DNA of 41,177 bases, taken from assembly GCA_039920305.1 (NCBI GenBank), contig JBDSEA010000210.1:1-41177 (forward strand), read 5' to 3'. Shown here in pieces: positions 17,274-25,246 of the stretch (position 1 is its first letter; each line of letters starts with the position of its first letter). Origin of the DNA: DASRAJ01 sp039920305 (GTDB lineage: Bacteria > Bacteroidota > Bacteroidia > Chitinophagales > UBA10324). The position numbers were made by a program, and so were the translations under genes. Under the pieces are notes generated by a model. That model did not search any database and had not been told where the DNA came from. It worked only from the letters and a program-made list of their open reading frames with translations.

Positions 17274-17584
17274 AAATAAAAGTTAATTCCATAGCATCCA
17301 TTCAAATATATGATTGCGAGCATCGCAAAATAAATAGTTGAATCCTTCTCAGTCAGGCACATTTGATATAATCCGGAAAGCAAAACAGGAAAGGGAATAT
17401 TAAAATAATTTTGCTGCGGAAATTTTTAAAATCTTTACGATCTCTCTTATTGGAGGGTGATTCGACAGCTCAACCCGGATGTTTTGCTGGTCACCTTCAT
17501 CAACCATCGCAGATTTCGAAGCCTCTTTAACTTTTCACCCGCCCTGCTCCTACATTATATTTGCAATGCTAAAAAAAAATTGAA
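17274..17584. other. Intergenic region before aconitase
   Basis: This gap of about 310 bases has no credible open frame. It contains a small perfect hairpin (TTGCGA 17314-17319, TCGCAA 17323-17328) without a T-run, too weak to call a terminator, and the aconitase -7 box near its right end. I see nothing else in it. Confidence 0.6.
17556..17563 (+). promoter_or_regulatory. -7 promoter box (TATATTTG) for aconitase
   Basis: This is an exact TAnnTTTG match ending 21 bases before the ATG. An A9 run lies between box and start, as in many A-rich Bacteroidota leaders. Confidence 0.6.
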
Positions 17585-19852
17585 ATGATCTTTGATCTTG
17601 AGATGATTCGAAATTTGTATTCGGCGCTTCCGCATAAAATACAGCTTGCAAGAAAGCTTTTGAATCGTCCGCTTACCCTAACAGAAAAAATACTTTATGC
17701 TCACCTTTTTGATAAAATGCCAACCGTGCAGTTTGATCGTGGAAAATCATATGTGACTTTTTCAACCGACCGTGTTGCCATGCAGGATGCCACAGCACAG
17801 ATGGCGCTATTGCAATTTATGACGGCAGGAAAGGATAAAACCGCCGTTCCATCCACCGTGCATTGCGATCACCTGATTCAGGCAAAAGTAGGAGCACAAA
17901 AAGACCTGGAGTCCGCACTTGATGTGAACAAAGAAGTGTATGATTTCCTTGCTTCAGTTTCCAACAGGTATGGAATCGGGTTCTGGAAACCCGGGGCAGG
18001 AATCATTCACCAGGTAGTGCTGGAGAATTATGCCTTCCCGGGTGGAATGATGATTGGTACAGATTCTCATACGCCGAATGCAGGCGGACTTGGCATGATT
18101 GCAATTGGTGTCGGAGGTGCTGACGCGGTTGATGTGATGAGTGGCATGGGATGGGAATTGAAAATGCCCAAAGTAATTGGCGTTCACCTCACCGGTAAAA
18201 TGAATGGCTGGACTTCTGCGAAAGATGTGATTTTGAAGGTTGCGGGTATCCTTACCGTAAAGGGCGGTACCGGAGCAATCCTGGAATACTTTGGTGAAGG
18301 TGCTGAGAATATTTCATGTACAGGGAAAGGAACCATCTGCAACATGGGTGCTGAGATTGGTGCCACTACATCCTTGTTTGGGTATGACAAAAAGATGGAA
18401 TCATACCTTCGTGCAACTGGACGGGATGAAGTTGCAGACCTTGCAAATACAGTTGCAGCGCATCTGCGTACTGATGATGACGTTATGGATGAGGCTGGTA
18501 TTTATTATGATCAGGTGATCGAAATAGACCTGAGTGAGCTCGAACCTCATATCAATGGTCCCTATACACCGGATCTCGCCTGGCCAATTTCACAGTTTAA
18601 GGATGCTGTGGAAAAAAATGAATGGCCCGCCGTACTTGATGTTGCGCTGATCGGCTCCTGCACCAACTCGTCTTATGAAGATATGACCCGTTCTGCATCC
18701 GTGGCGTCGCAGGCTATAAGAATAGGATTGAAAACCAAATCAGAGTTCACCATCACACCCGGCTCAGAACTGATTCGTTATACTATTCAGAGGGATGGAC
18801 TGCTTGATATTTTTACAGAGATTGGTGGAATGGTTCTGGCAAATGCTTGCGGACCCTGTATCGGTCAGTGGGCGCGCCATATTACCGATCCTAACCGAAA
18901 AAATTCCATTCTGACTTCCTATAACAGGAATTTTGCCAAGCGCAATGATGGTAATCCAAGCACCCATGCGTTTGTTGCCTCACCTGAAATAGTAACGGCG
19001 TTTGCCCTTGCCGGAAATTTGAAATTCAACCCGCTCACTGATTTCCTCATTAATGAAAAAGGCGAGTCAGTAAAGCTTGAGGAACCGCAGGGTATTGAGT
19101 TGCCACTGAACGGTTTTGCAGTTGAGGATGCAGGCTTTGTGCCACCCGCAAGTGACGGCAGCCAGGTGAAGGTTGTAGTGAATCCGGAATCTGACCGACT
19201 GCAGTTACTGGAATCATTTCCGGCCTGGGAAGGAACAGACCTTACCGGTTTGCGGCTGCTGATTAAGGCAAAAGGGAAGTGTACCACTGATCACATCAGC
19301 ATGGCAGGTCCCTGGCTGAAATACCGCGGCCACCTCGATAACATTTCAAACAACATGCTGATTGGAGCAATTAATTTTTTCAATGAAAAAAGCGATACCG
19401 TAAAAAATCTGCTTACCGGAGATTATGATTCAGTACCCAAGGTAGCCCGGTCATACAAGGCCATAAACACAGGGAGTATTGTGGTGGGTGACGAAAATTA
19501 CGGAGAGGGAAGCTCACGCGAGCATGCCGCTATGGAACCGCGCCATCTTGGTGTACGGGCTGTTGTGGTAAAGTCTTTTGCACGCATTCATGAAACCAAT
19601 CTTAAAAAGCAGGGAATGCTTGCACTTACATTTAATGATAAAAGCGATTACGATAAAGTACTCGAAGATGATGTTATTGACATCATTGGCCTAACTACTT
19701 TTGCTCCAGATGTTTCGCTAACAATGGTTCTTCATCATGCTGATGGAACCCAGAATGATGTAATCCTTCATCACACCTTTAATTCGCAACAAATTGAGTG
19801 GTTTAAAGCGGGAAGTGCACTGAATCTGATCAAAGCAGCAAGTAAAAAATGA
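17585..19852 (+). CDS. acnA: Aconitate hydratase (mitochondrial-type aconitase)
   Basis: Aconitase interconverts citrate and isocitrate in the TCA cycle using a [4Fe-4S] cluster. At 755 residues it matches the mitochondrial-type enzymes of Bacteroidota. Visible markers in order: PSTVHCDHLIQA (about 98-109), GSDSH-equivalent IGTDSHTPNAGGLG, cluster cysteine in GSCTNSSYEDMTR, the paired cysteines in ANACGPCIGQW, then TSYNRNFAKRNDGNP. In the swivel domain come DHISMAGPWLKYRG, GDENYGEGSSREHAAMEPR (active-site Ser-Arg) and GVRAVVVKSFARIHE. All three cluster cysteines are intact. It is a single-gene unit with its own -7 box, 110 bases from the convergent mqnB. The symbol acnA is used loosely, for the class only. 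Confidence 0.96.
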   Translation: MIFDLEMIRNLYSALPHKIQLARKLLNRPLTLTEKILYAHLFDKMPTVQFDRGKSYVTFSTDRVAMQDATAQMALLQFMTAGKDKTAVPSTVHCDHLIQAKVGAQKDLESALDVNKEVYDFLASVSNRYGIGFWKPGAGIIHQVVLENYAFPGGMMIGTDSHTPNAGGLGMIAIGVGGADAVDVMSGMGWELKMPKVIGVHLTGKMNGWTSAKDVILKVAGILTVKGGTGAILEYFGEGAENISCTGKGTICNMGAEIGATTSLFGYDKKMESYLRATGRDEVADLANTVAAHLRTDDDVMDEAGIYYDQVIEIDLSELEPHINGPYTPDLAWPISQFKDAVEKNEWPAVLDVALIGSCTNSSYEDMTRSASVASQAIRIGLKTKSEFTITPGSELIRYTIQRDGLLDIFTEIGGMVLANACGPCIGQWARHITDPNRKNSILTSYNRNFAKRNDGNPSTHAFVASPEIVTAFALAGNLKFNPLTDFLINEKGESVKLEEPQGIELPLNGFAVEDAGFVPPASDGSQVKVVVNPESDRLQLLESFPAWEGTDLTGLRLLIKAKGKCTTDHISMAGPWLKYRGHLDNISNNMLIGAINFFNEKSDTVKNLLTGDYDSVPKVARSYKAINTGSIVVGDENYGEGSSREHAAMEPRHLGVRAVVVKSFARIHETNLKKQGMLALTFNDKSDYDKVLEDDVIDIIGLTTFAPDVSLTMVLHHADGTQNDVILHHTFNSQQIEWFKAGSALNLIKAASKK

Positions 19853-19962
19853 TTTCTTAACTGAAGAAGGTACGATGCATATAGCATCGCTCAGCCGCTT
19901 CTCATGAAAATGCTTTTTTTAAGTTCCTCCTATGCATATTGAATGCTCAAAAACGGAGGGAA

Positions 19963-20652
19963 TCACATCATCATTGTCTTAATAATACTGATTGCTGCTT
20001 CATTCAGATTCTTAACCGCCAGCGCAATATTCCACCTGCTCTTATCCCGCGACTCAACGAAATTTGAAACAGTCCTTACCTGCAAAAACGGAACACTCAT
20101 CATTTTACAGCAATAAAAAAATGCTGCACCTTCCATACTCTCAACATCCGGGTTGAATTTTAAAATGATTTTCTGAATGCTTTTTTTATTACCATGGACT
20201 TTATTTACCGATATTCCTTTTACCCTGGAAAGTTTTTCAAGTGCTGATGCAGTACCCTCATTGGCCGTTATCGGACTTAAGGTTAGATTTTCAAGCTTAC
20301 CATTGGTAAAAGGAAATTTATTTGCATCTAATAACCCAATTTGAAAAGCATCAAGAAAATTTTCTCCGTCTTCTGCCCCCAGGTCCGCAAAGCAATCTTC
20401 TGCAACATTCACTGTAGTTCCAATAGGTAAATTCTCCTTAAAGGTTCCACAAATGCCCAGTTGCATAGCAAAATCCCAGTTCCCGGGTCCAAGTATTTTC
20501 CCAAGATGAAATGCTGTCTGCACTCCTCCAATACCGGTAACTGATATTTCAATACAATGACCTAAAAGCTTTCCATCATCATCTGCCCTCAGTAAGTATT
20601 CTTCAAGCGGCTTTATTTCATTCCATGTGGCAGCGGTAATCAGAAGTTTCAT
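19963..20652 (-). CDS. mqnB: Futalosine hydrolase
   Basis: MqnB removes the purine base from futalosine or aminofutalosine to give dehypoxanthinyl futalosine, the step before MqnC and MqnD. The 229-residue protein has the nucleosidase fold of the MTAN/PNP group: N-terminal LLITAATWNEIKPL, VTGIGGVQTAFHLG, FAMQLGICGTF (phosphate/ribose pocket), the catalytic-region block VESMEGAAFFYCC with the conserved M-E-G-A, and VRTVSNFVESRDKSRW, which marks futalosine hydrolases. The open frame continues upstream to 20820 but would overlap the divergent PTPS gene and adds no family sequence, so I use ATG 20650-20652. The two divergent genes are then separated by 45 bases. Confidence 0.92.
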   Translation of the reverse strand: MKLLITAATWNEIKPLEEYLLRADDDGKLLGHCIEISVTGIGGVQTAFHLGKILGPGNWDFAMQLGICGTFKENLPIGTTVNVAEDCFADLGAEDGENFLDAFQIGLLDANKFPFTNGKLENLTLSPITANEGTASALEKLSRVKGISVNKVHGNKKSIQKIILKFNPDVESMEGAAFFYCCKMMSVPFLQVRTVSNFVESRDKSRWNIALAVKNLNEAAISIIKTMMM

Positions 20653-20685
20653 TGGCTTCAAAGGTAATTGGCCATTCATCATTCG

Positions 20686-20693
20686 TAACTTTG
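20686..20693 (+). promoter_or_regulatory. -7 promoter box (TAACTTTG) for the PTPS gene
   Basis: This is an exact TAnnTTTG match with four bases between it and ATG 20698, predicting a leaderless or near-leaderless transcript. A TTG at 20668-20670 is spaced 15 bases away, slightly short of the usual range. Confidence 0.5.
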
Positions 20694-20697
20694 CTTC

Positions 20698-21105
20698 ATG
20701 GTTTATATTACCCGCAAGGAACATTTTAATGCTGCTCACAGGCTCTTCAACCCTGACTGGAGCGATGAGAAGAATAATATGATTTTTGGAAAATGCGCTA
20801 ACAAACATTTCCATGGACACAATTATAATTTGTTTGTAACGGTTAAAGGTGAACCTGATGCGGAAACCGGAATGATTGTAAATCTGAAGGAACTCAGCAA
20901 GGTAATAAATTCAAAAATTTGTGACAAACTTGATCACAGGAATATGAACCTTGAAGTTGATTTTTTGCAAGGAATAATTCCAAGCACTGAGAATGTAGTG
21001 AAAGCAATATGGGATGAGTTGGAGCCGGAAATCACGGGATGTAAACTGCACAGTATTAAATTATTCGAAACAGAAAATAACTTTGCAGAGTATTTCGGTT
21101 CATAA
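20698..21105 (+). CDS. 6-pyruvoyl-tetrahydropterin synthase family enzyme (CX5HGH type)
   Basis: This 135-residue enzyme acts on 7,8-dihydroneopterin triphosphate, the product of FolE, which is encoded 53 bases downstream. Zinc ligands are His14 (FNAAH) and His39/His41 in CANKHFHGHNY. The catalytic Cys33 is separated from HGH by five residues. QueD (6-carboxytetrahydropterin synthase) usually has three residues there, while the 6-pyruvoyltetrahydropterin synthases of the biopterin pathway have five. LDHRNMNLEVDF and PSTENVVKAIW with the catalytic His and Glu positions are present. I therefore favour a PTPS producing 6-pyruvoyltetrahydropterin over QueD, but automated annotation would probably say 6-carboxytetrahydropterin synthase. 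ATG 20698 is the only possible start. Confidence 0.85.
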   Translation: MVYITRKEHFNAAHRLFNPDWSDEKNNMIFGKCANKHFHGHNYNLFVTVKGEPDAETGMIVNLKELSKVINSKICDKLDHRNMNLEVDFLQGIIPSTENVVKAIWDELEPEITGCKLHSIKLFETENNFAEYFGS

Positions 21106-21158
21106 GTTCTTTCCGCAAAAATCCGGCGGATTAACTTTTACATTAAAATAAATTTTAC

Positions 21159-21800
21159 GTGAAAAATAAATCAGTCGGTGATCAGGTTAAGAATAGTGCG
21201 AAAAGATATACCAGGATCGAAACGTATGGTGAGCATTACTTGAACGGCATGGTTGAAAACTACCGCAGCATCCTTGAGCATGTTGGTGAAAATCCATTAC
21301 GGGAAGGGTTGCTAAAAACCCCGGATCGCGCTGCCAAAGCGATGCATTTTCTTACACAGGGCTACCAGCAGGACCCGGAAGCCATTATCCGATCAGCACT
21401 ATTTACAGAAGATTACAGTGAAATGGTGATTGTAAAAGATATAGAGCTTTACTCCATGTGTGAGCATCACATGCTTCCCTTTTTTGGCCGGGCCCACATT
21501 GCTTACATTCCAAACGGGCAAATTGTCGGACTCAGCAAGATCGGGCGGGTGGTGGACGCTTATGCACGCCGGTTGCAGGTGCAGGAACGATTAACACATG
21601 AAATTCTGAACTGTATTCAAAATACCCTGAAGCCCCTTGGTGTTGCAGTGGTAATTGAGGCAAAACACCTGTGCATGATGATGCGGGGCGTTCAGAAGCA
21701 AAATTCCGTAGCCACTACTTCAGCTTTCAAAGGTGAGTTTGAAAAGGACAGAACACGCAGTGAATTCATCAGGCTCATTGCAGCAACCCTCATTCACTGA
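21159..21800 (+). CDS. folE: GTP cyclohydrolase I
   Basis: FolE opens the GTP ring to form 7,8-dihydroneopterin triphosphate, the entry to folate and other pterins. The 213-residue protein has zinc ligands Cys101 and His104 in YSMCEHHMLPFFGRAH and Cys172 in EAKHLCMMMRGVQKQNS. Also present are ENPLREGLLKTPDRAAKA, the catalytic region GLSKIGRVVDAYARRLQVQERLT, and the C-terminal SVATTSAFKGEF substrate block. The start is a GTG at 21159. The next in-frame ATG (21249) would remove 30 residues, including part of the conserved N-terminal helix, so I keep GTG. It lies directly behind the PTPS gene, an arrangement that makes sense for a shared pterin pathway. Confidence 0.96.
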   Translation: MKNKSVGDQVKNSAKRYTRIETYGEHYLNGMVENYRSILEHVGENPLREGLLKTPDRAAKAMHFLTQGYQQDPEAIIRSALFTEDYSEMVIVKDIELYSMCEHHMLPFFGRAHIAYIPNGQIVGLSKIGRVVDAYARRLQVQERLTHEILNCIQNTLKPLGVAVVIEAKHLCMMMRGVQKQNSVATTSAFKGEFEKDRTRSEFIRLIAATLIH

Positions 21801-21902
21801 TTTTTCTTCATATCCAATTAGTATTTTTGAGGCGATACATCATAAATCTGTGCGATAATATCCTGCACGCTGCGCACGATTTTATCCAAAGCTGAAAGCA
21901 AA

Positions 21903-22778
21903 ATGAAAGCATACATTTTTCCGGGACAAGGCTCACAGTTTCCCGGCATGGGAAAGGAATTATTTGATTCAAGCAATGAGGCAAATGAATTATTTGAACA
22001 GGCAAATGATATTCTGGGATACCGGATTTCTGATTTGATGTTCGCAGCAAGTGAAGATGAGCTGAAACAAACCCGCGTAACCCAGCCTGCGATCTTCCTT
22101 CATTCAATAATAAAAGTGATTATAGCCGGTAGCTTATTTCAGCCCGATATGGTAGCCGGGCATTCACTTGGTGAATTTTCAGCACTCGTTGCAAACAAAA
22201 CACTTTCTTTTGAAGAGGGTTTGAAACTGGTATATAAACGCGCACTCGCCATGCAACATGCCTGTGACATTAATCCTTCGGCAATGGCAGCAATTCTTGG
22301 CCTTGAAGCTAAAACAATTGAAGAAATCTGTGCATCCATTGATGAGATCGTGGTTCCTGCAAATTACAACGCTCCAGATCAGGTGGTTATCAGCGGAACA
22401 GTTACCGGCATCAGTGTTGCCTGTGAAAAACTAAAAGCTGCAGGGGCAAAACGTGCTATTGTTTTACCGGTTGGTGGTGCATTTCATTCCCCACTGATGG
22501 AACCCGCAGCGAAAGAACTGGAAGAAGCATTGCTGGCTGCTTCCTTCTCTACTCCTGTTTGCCCGGTGTACCAAAATGTAACAGCGGTAGCATTAAGTGA
22601 TATTTCTGAGATCAGGAAAAACCTGATTGCCCAATTAACCTCACCTGTTCGCTGGTCACAATCCGTGAAGCAGATGATCGCCGATGGTGCAACAGAATTT
22701 ATTGAAGCAGGTCCGGGGAAGGTTCTGCAGGGTCTGGTAAAAAAAATAAACCGTGAGGCCAGCACTGCAAGCTTGTAG
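21903..22778 (+). CDS. fabD: Malonyl-CoA:ACP transacylase, copy 1
   Basis: FabD transfers malonyl groups from CoA to acyl carrier protein to supply fatty-acid elongation. This 291-residue copy has every expected signature: GQGSQFPGMG (8-17), the nucleophile Ser88 in GHSLGE, Arg113 in YKRALAMQ for malonyl carboxylate binding, His195 in GGAFHSPLM, PANYNAPDQVVISG, SPVRWSQSV and the C-terminal GPGKVLQGLVKKI. It should be the working enzyme. A diverged second copy follows after 52 bases on the same strand. The fab cluster (acpP, fabF, fabH) is not in the window. Confidence 0.96.
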   Translation: MKAYIFPGQGSQFPGMGKELFDSSNEANELFEQANDILGYRISDLMFAASEDELKQTRVTQPAIFLHSIIKVIIAGSLFQPDMVAGHSLGEFSALVANKTLSFEEGLKLVYKRALAMQHACDINPSAMAAILGLEAKTIEEICASIDEIVVPANYNAPDQVVISGTVTGISVACEKLKAAGAKRAIVLPVGGAFHSPLMEPAAKELEEALLAASFSTPVCPVYQNVTAVALSDISEIRKNLIAQLTSPVRWSQSVKQMIADGATEFIEAGPGKVLQGLVKKINREASTASL

Positions 22779-22830
22779 TTGTTAATAAGATGAGAATAAA
22801 AGAGCAAGTGAATAACCGGTAAAGAGAAAA

Positions 22831-23718
22831 ATGAACAGAGCCTATTTGTTTCCGGGTCAGGGATTTCAGTATGTTGGCATGGGGGAAAAACTCTATGAAC
22901 AGTCTTCTATTGCACGGGAATATTTTGAACATGCTAACCATCTGCTTGGCTACCGCATCTCTGACATCATGTTTAAAGGCCCCGAGGAAGCACTATCAGA
23001 AACAAGGATTACCCAGAATGCGATATTTATTTTGTCGCTTGTTAGCGCACTTAAAGAAGGGAAAAATTTTCAGCCGGCAATGGTTGCCGGTCACAGCCTT
23101 GGTGAAACGACTGCGCTGGTGGCGGCCGGTGTTCTTAGCTTTGAAGATGGCTTACTGCTCATGGATGAGCGGGCTATAGAAATGGAAAAAGCATTTCATG
23201 CTGTCCCGGCAAAGATGGTTGCTGTGCTTGGTCTTGATGATGCCGTGATAGAAAGCATTTGTAAGGAATTGGGTGATCTCGTAGTTCCTGCAAACTATAA
23301 TTGTCCTGGCCAGTTGGTAATTGCCGGCAGAGAGCGGGAGGTTGAGAAAGCATTGCTATTGCTTGGAAAAGCCGGGGCTAAGCGAATTGTTGAACTAAAG
23401 GTTGGCGGGGCGGTTCATTCACCACTCATGAAGCCGGTAGTGGAATACCTCGGCATGAAACTACCCACCATTCGCTTTAATGAACCTTGCTGCCCGGTTT
23501 ATCCGAATATTTCAGGTATTGCTACGACTGATGTTGCAGAGATGCGCCGCTGCCTTACACTGCAGCAAATACAGCCGCTTCTGTGGACTACTACCATTCG
23601 CAACATGCTGCTTGATGGTGCCAATAAATTTGTTGATTGCGGACCACCGCACGTTATCAGTGGTATGGTTCGCAGAATCAGCAGGGAGATTAACATCAAC
23701 AGTGCTGTGTTGCACTGA
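22831..23718 (+). CDS. Diverged FabD paralogue, copy 2
   Basis: This 295-residue protein is clearly homologous to the preceding fabD along its whole length and was probably made by tandem duplication. It keeps the Ser89 nucleophile in GHSLGE, Arg114 (DERAIEME) and His196 (GGAVHSPLM). Three conserved blocks differ: GQGSQ is GQGFQ; the SPVRW block of copy 1 reads QPLLW; and GPGKVLQGL is GPPHVISGM. The catalytic core is thus intact, while ACP/substrate-side and C-terminal signatures have drifted. It may be a transacylase with another acyl or ACP preference, or a less active copy. It is probably co-transcribed with fabD and with the thioesterase gene 27 bases downstream. Confidence 0.88.
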   Translation: MNRAYLFPGQGFQYVGMGEKLYEQSSIAREYFEHANHLLGYRISDIMFKGPEEALSETRITQNAIFILSLVSALKEGKNFQPAMVAGHSLGETTALVAAGVLSFEDGLLLMDERAIEMEKAFHAVPAKMVAVLGLDDAVIESICKELGDLVVPANYNCPGQLVIAGREREVEKALLLLGKAGAKRIVELKVGGAVHSPLMKPVVEYLGMKLPTIRFNEPCCPVYPNISGIATTDVAEMRRCLTLQQIQPLLWTTTIRNMLLDGANKFVDCGPPHVISGMVRRISREININSAVLH

Positions 23719-23745
23719 TCAGCTAATTAAGTCTTAAAATGTATT

Positions 23746-24261
23746 ATGGATACCAAAAGAACTCCTTCCCTTACTGAAACAATCATGACCCAGGTAGTGC
23801 AGCCTAATGACACAAATCCCGTGGGCAGCCTTCATGGAGGGATATTACTTTACTGGATGGATGAATGTTCAGCAATTGCCGCAACAAAGCACAGCAGGGC
23901 TGTCGTGGTAACGGTTTCAGTGGATGGAGTTTCGTTCAAAAATCCAATTGATGTTGGCAACCTTGTTACCATCATTGCAAAAGTGACACGCACTTTTAGA
24001 ACTTCCATGGAAGTGTTTATTGAAGTCTGGGCTGAGAATATTCCAAAAAACACAAAGATTAAATGCAATGAGGCATACTACACTTTTGTTGCATTTGATG
24101 AACAGCGAAAGCCCTTGCCGGTTCAGGAAATTTTTCCTGAGAGTGCGGAAGAGCAAAGACTTTATGATGGAGCTATCAGAAGGCGGCAGGTTCGCCTGAT
24201 ACTGGGTGGAAAGATGAAAGTGGAGGATGCAGCGGAATTGCGCGCATTGTTTTTCCCGTAA
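23746..24261 (+). CDS. Acyl-CoA thioesterase, hotdog fold (YciA/BACH-like)
   Basis: This enzyme hydrolyses acyl-CoA to free acid and CoA. It is a single hotdog domain of 171 residues. It has the motif NPVGSLHGGILLYWMDECSAIAA (His-Gly-Gly followed by the catalytic Asp of the helix), DGVSFKNPIDVGNLVTI on the second strand pair, and TSMEVFIEVWAEN. The residue order matches the acyl-CoA hydrolase (YciA, BACH) group. The C-terminal ~40 residues (EQRLYDGAIRRRQVRLILG) form an extra helix. It follows the two fabD genes on the same strand with 27 bases between, so acyl-thioester chemistry is a common theme. The substrate length is not readable. Confidence 0.9.
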   Translation: MDTKRTPSLTETIMTQVVQPNDTNPVGSLHGGILLYWMDECSAIAATKHSRAVVVTVSVDGVSFKNPIDVGNLVTIIAKVTRTFRTSMEVFIEVWAENIPKNTKIKCNEAYYTFVAFDEQRKPLPVQEIFPESAEEQRLYDGAIRRRQVRLILGGKMKVEDAAELRALFFP

Positions 24262-24288
24262 TCTTCTGGTCCACAGGAAAGCAGTCTT

Positions 24289-25083
24289 TCAGAACCGTAG
24301 GATGAATGTCTCTCTTGACAGTTCTTTCCTGAAAAAAATTATTCCTAAGTAAAACAGATCAATCGAAGCTGTTACCTGAGCGTGAGCTGCAATTTCTTTC
24401 CATATTGCCTTCATTCCGGGTGACCAGTGGATATCACCAATCACAAGTATGGTATTTTCATGGATGTAAGGATGGAGAATATTGAAATACAGTCTGGTTG
24501 GTTCCTTCCCGTGATCTCCATCCATATACACAAGATCAACTGATTTCAATAAAGAAAGAGCTACTGGTAGTTTTTCATTAAATGGACCATTCAGAAGCAT
24601 GATGTTGTTCTTTTTAAGCCGCAAAAAGTTTTCACTGCTCATCTTTGCAAGATTAGGATCACCTTCGAGTGTGATCACTTTCGCATCATTGCTGATTGAT
24701 GAAAAATAAAGTGTTGTTAATCCAAGAGATGTACCCAGCTCCAGTACTTTTTTGCTGCTGAAGTGATTACCGGTTCTGAAAAGTAATTGTGCATATTCAG
24801 CGGAGGTCGCCGAATGCCGGGCGATTGATTTCACCTTTCTATTCTCAGAGGTGAAAACCTCCGAGCCTGCACCTAAATCCTTTACTGTAGTGGTGCTATC
24901 AGAATGTAACAGTTGTTTCCTCAGATCTTCGATCTCATCATAGCAATAAAATCTGCGCCTGTCCAAAAGAACTTCTTTGAAGAAATCGTAAATAAAGGGT
25001 GAATGGATTGAATGAATGCCCCATGCTGAACTTAAGTATTTGAAATATTCTTTCGCACGGAACCATCTATGCATCATAATCAA
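24289..25083 (-). CDS. Class I SAM-dependent methyltransferase (O-methyltransferase-like)
   Basis: This is a 264-residue cytoplasmic methyltransferase. An N-terminal helical cap contains WGIHSIHSPFIYDFF and KDLGAGSEVF, then RKVKSIARHSATSAEYAQLLFR. The Rossmann core begins with motif I VLELGTSLGLTTLYFSS (E/D-x-G-x-S-x-G), followed by motif II ITLEGDP (acidic residue for the ribose of SAM) and YMDGDHGKEPT. The GTSLG and D-G-D-H pattern is typical of a Bacteroidota group related to O-methyltransferases. The acceptor is unknown. The start is uncertain by a few residues (MIMMHR). It is convergent with the thioesterase gene. Confidence 0.88.
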   Translation of the reverse strand: MIMMHRWFRAKEYFKYLSSAWGIHSIHSPFIYDFFKEVLLDRRRFYCYDEIEDLRKQLLHSDSTTTVKDLGAGSEVFTSENRKVKSIARHSATSAEYAQLLFRTGNHFSSKKVLELGTSLGLTTLYFSSISNDAKVITLEGDPNLAKMSSENFLRLKKNNIMLLNGPFNEKLPVALSLLKSVDLVYMDGDHGKEPTRLYFNILHPYIHENTILVIGDIHWSPGMKAIWKEIAAHAQVTASIDLFYLGIIFFRKELSRETFILRF

Positions 25084-25198
25084 ACATTGAGTTATTTCTT
25101 TTAGAATAGCTGCGCTCCTAACGCGGGTTTATTAAGATACTGTCAAGCAACATTGCGTATTGTTTCCGGTATATTAGATTGCCGCTGCATTTTGCTGA

Positions 25199-25231
25199 TT
25201 GTCATAAGTTAAGAACAGGGGCTTACTTTTG
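25199..25231 (+). promoter_or_regulatory. Bacteroidota promoter (TTG - N22 - TACTTTTG)
   Basis: A -33 TTG at 25199-25201 is followed after 22 bases by an exact -7 TAnnTTTG at 25224-25231, 15 bases before ATG 25247. This is one of three sites in the window with both elements at accepted spacing. Confidence 0.65.
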
Positions 25232-25246
25232 CGCAAAGCTATATGT

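Noticed and set aside
17314..17328. Small hairpin TTGCGA-gca-TCGCAA as a terminator
   Set aside because: The six-base stem has no T-run, so it is too weak to call.
19873..19889. Hairpin CGATGC-ATATA-GCATCG after aconitase
   Set aside because: It is short and the only T-run starts more than 20 bases later. Convergent genes may need a terminator, but this one is not convincing.
20653..20820. Extended start for futalosine hydrolase
   Set aside because: It would run through the divergent PTPS promoter and coding sequence. The family N-terminus fits ATG 20652.
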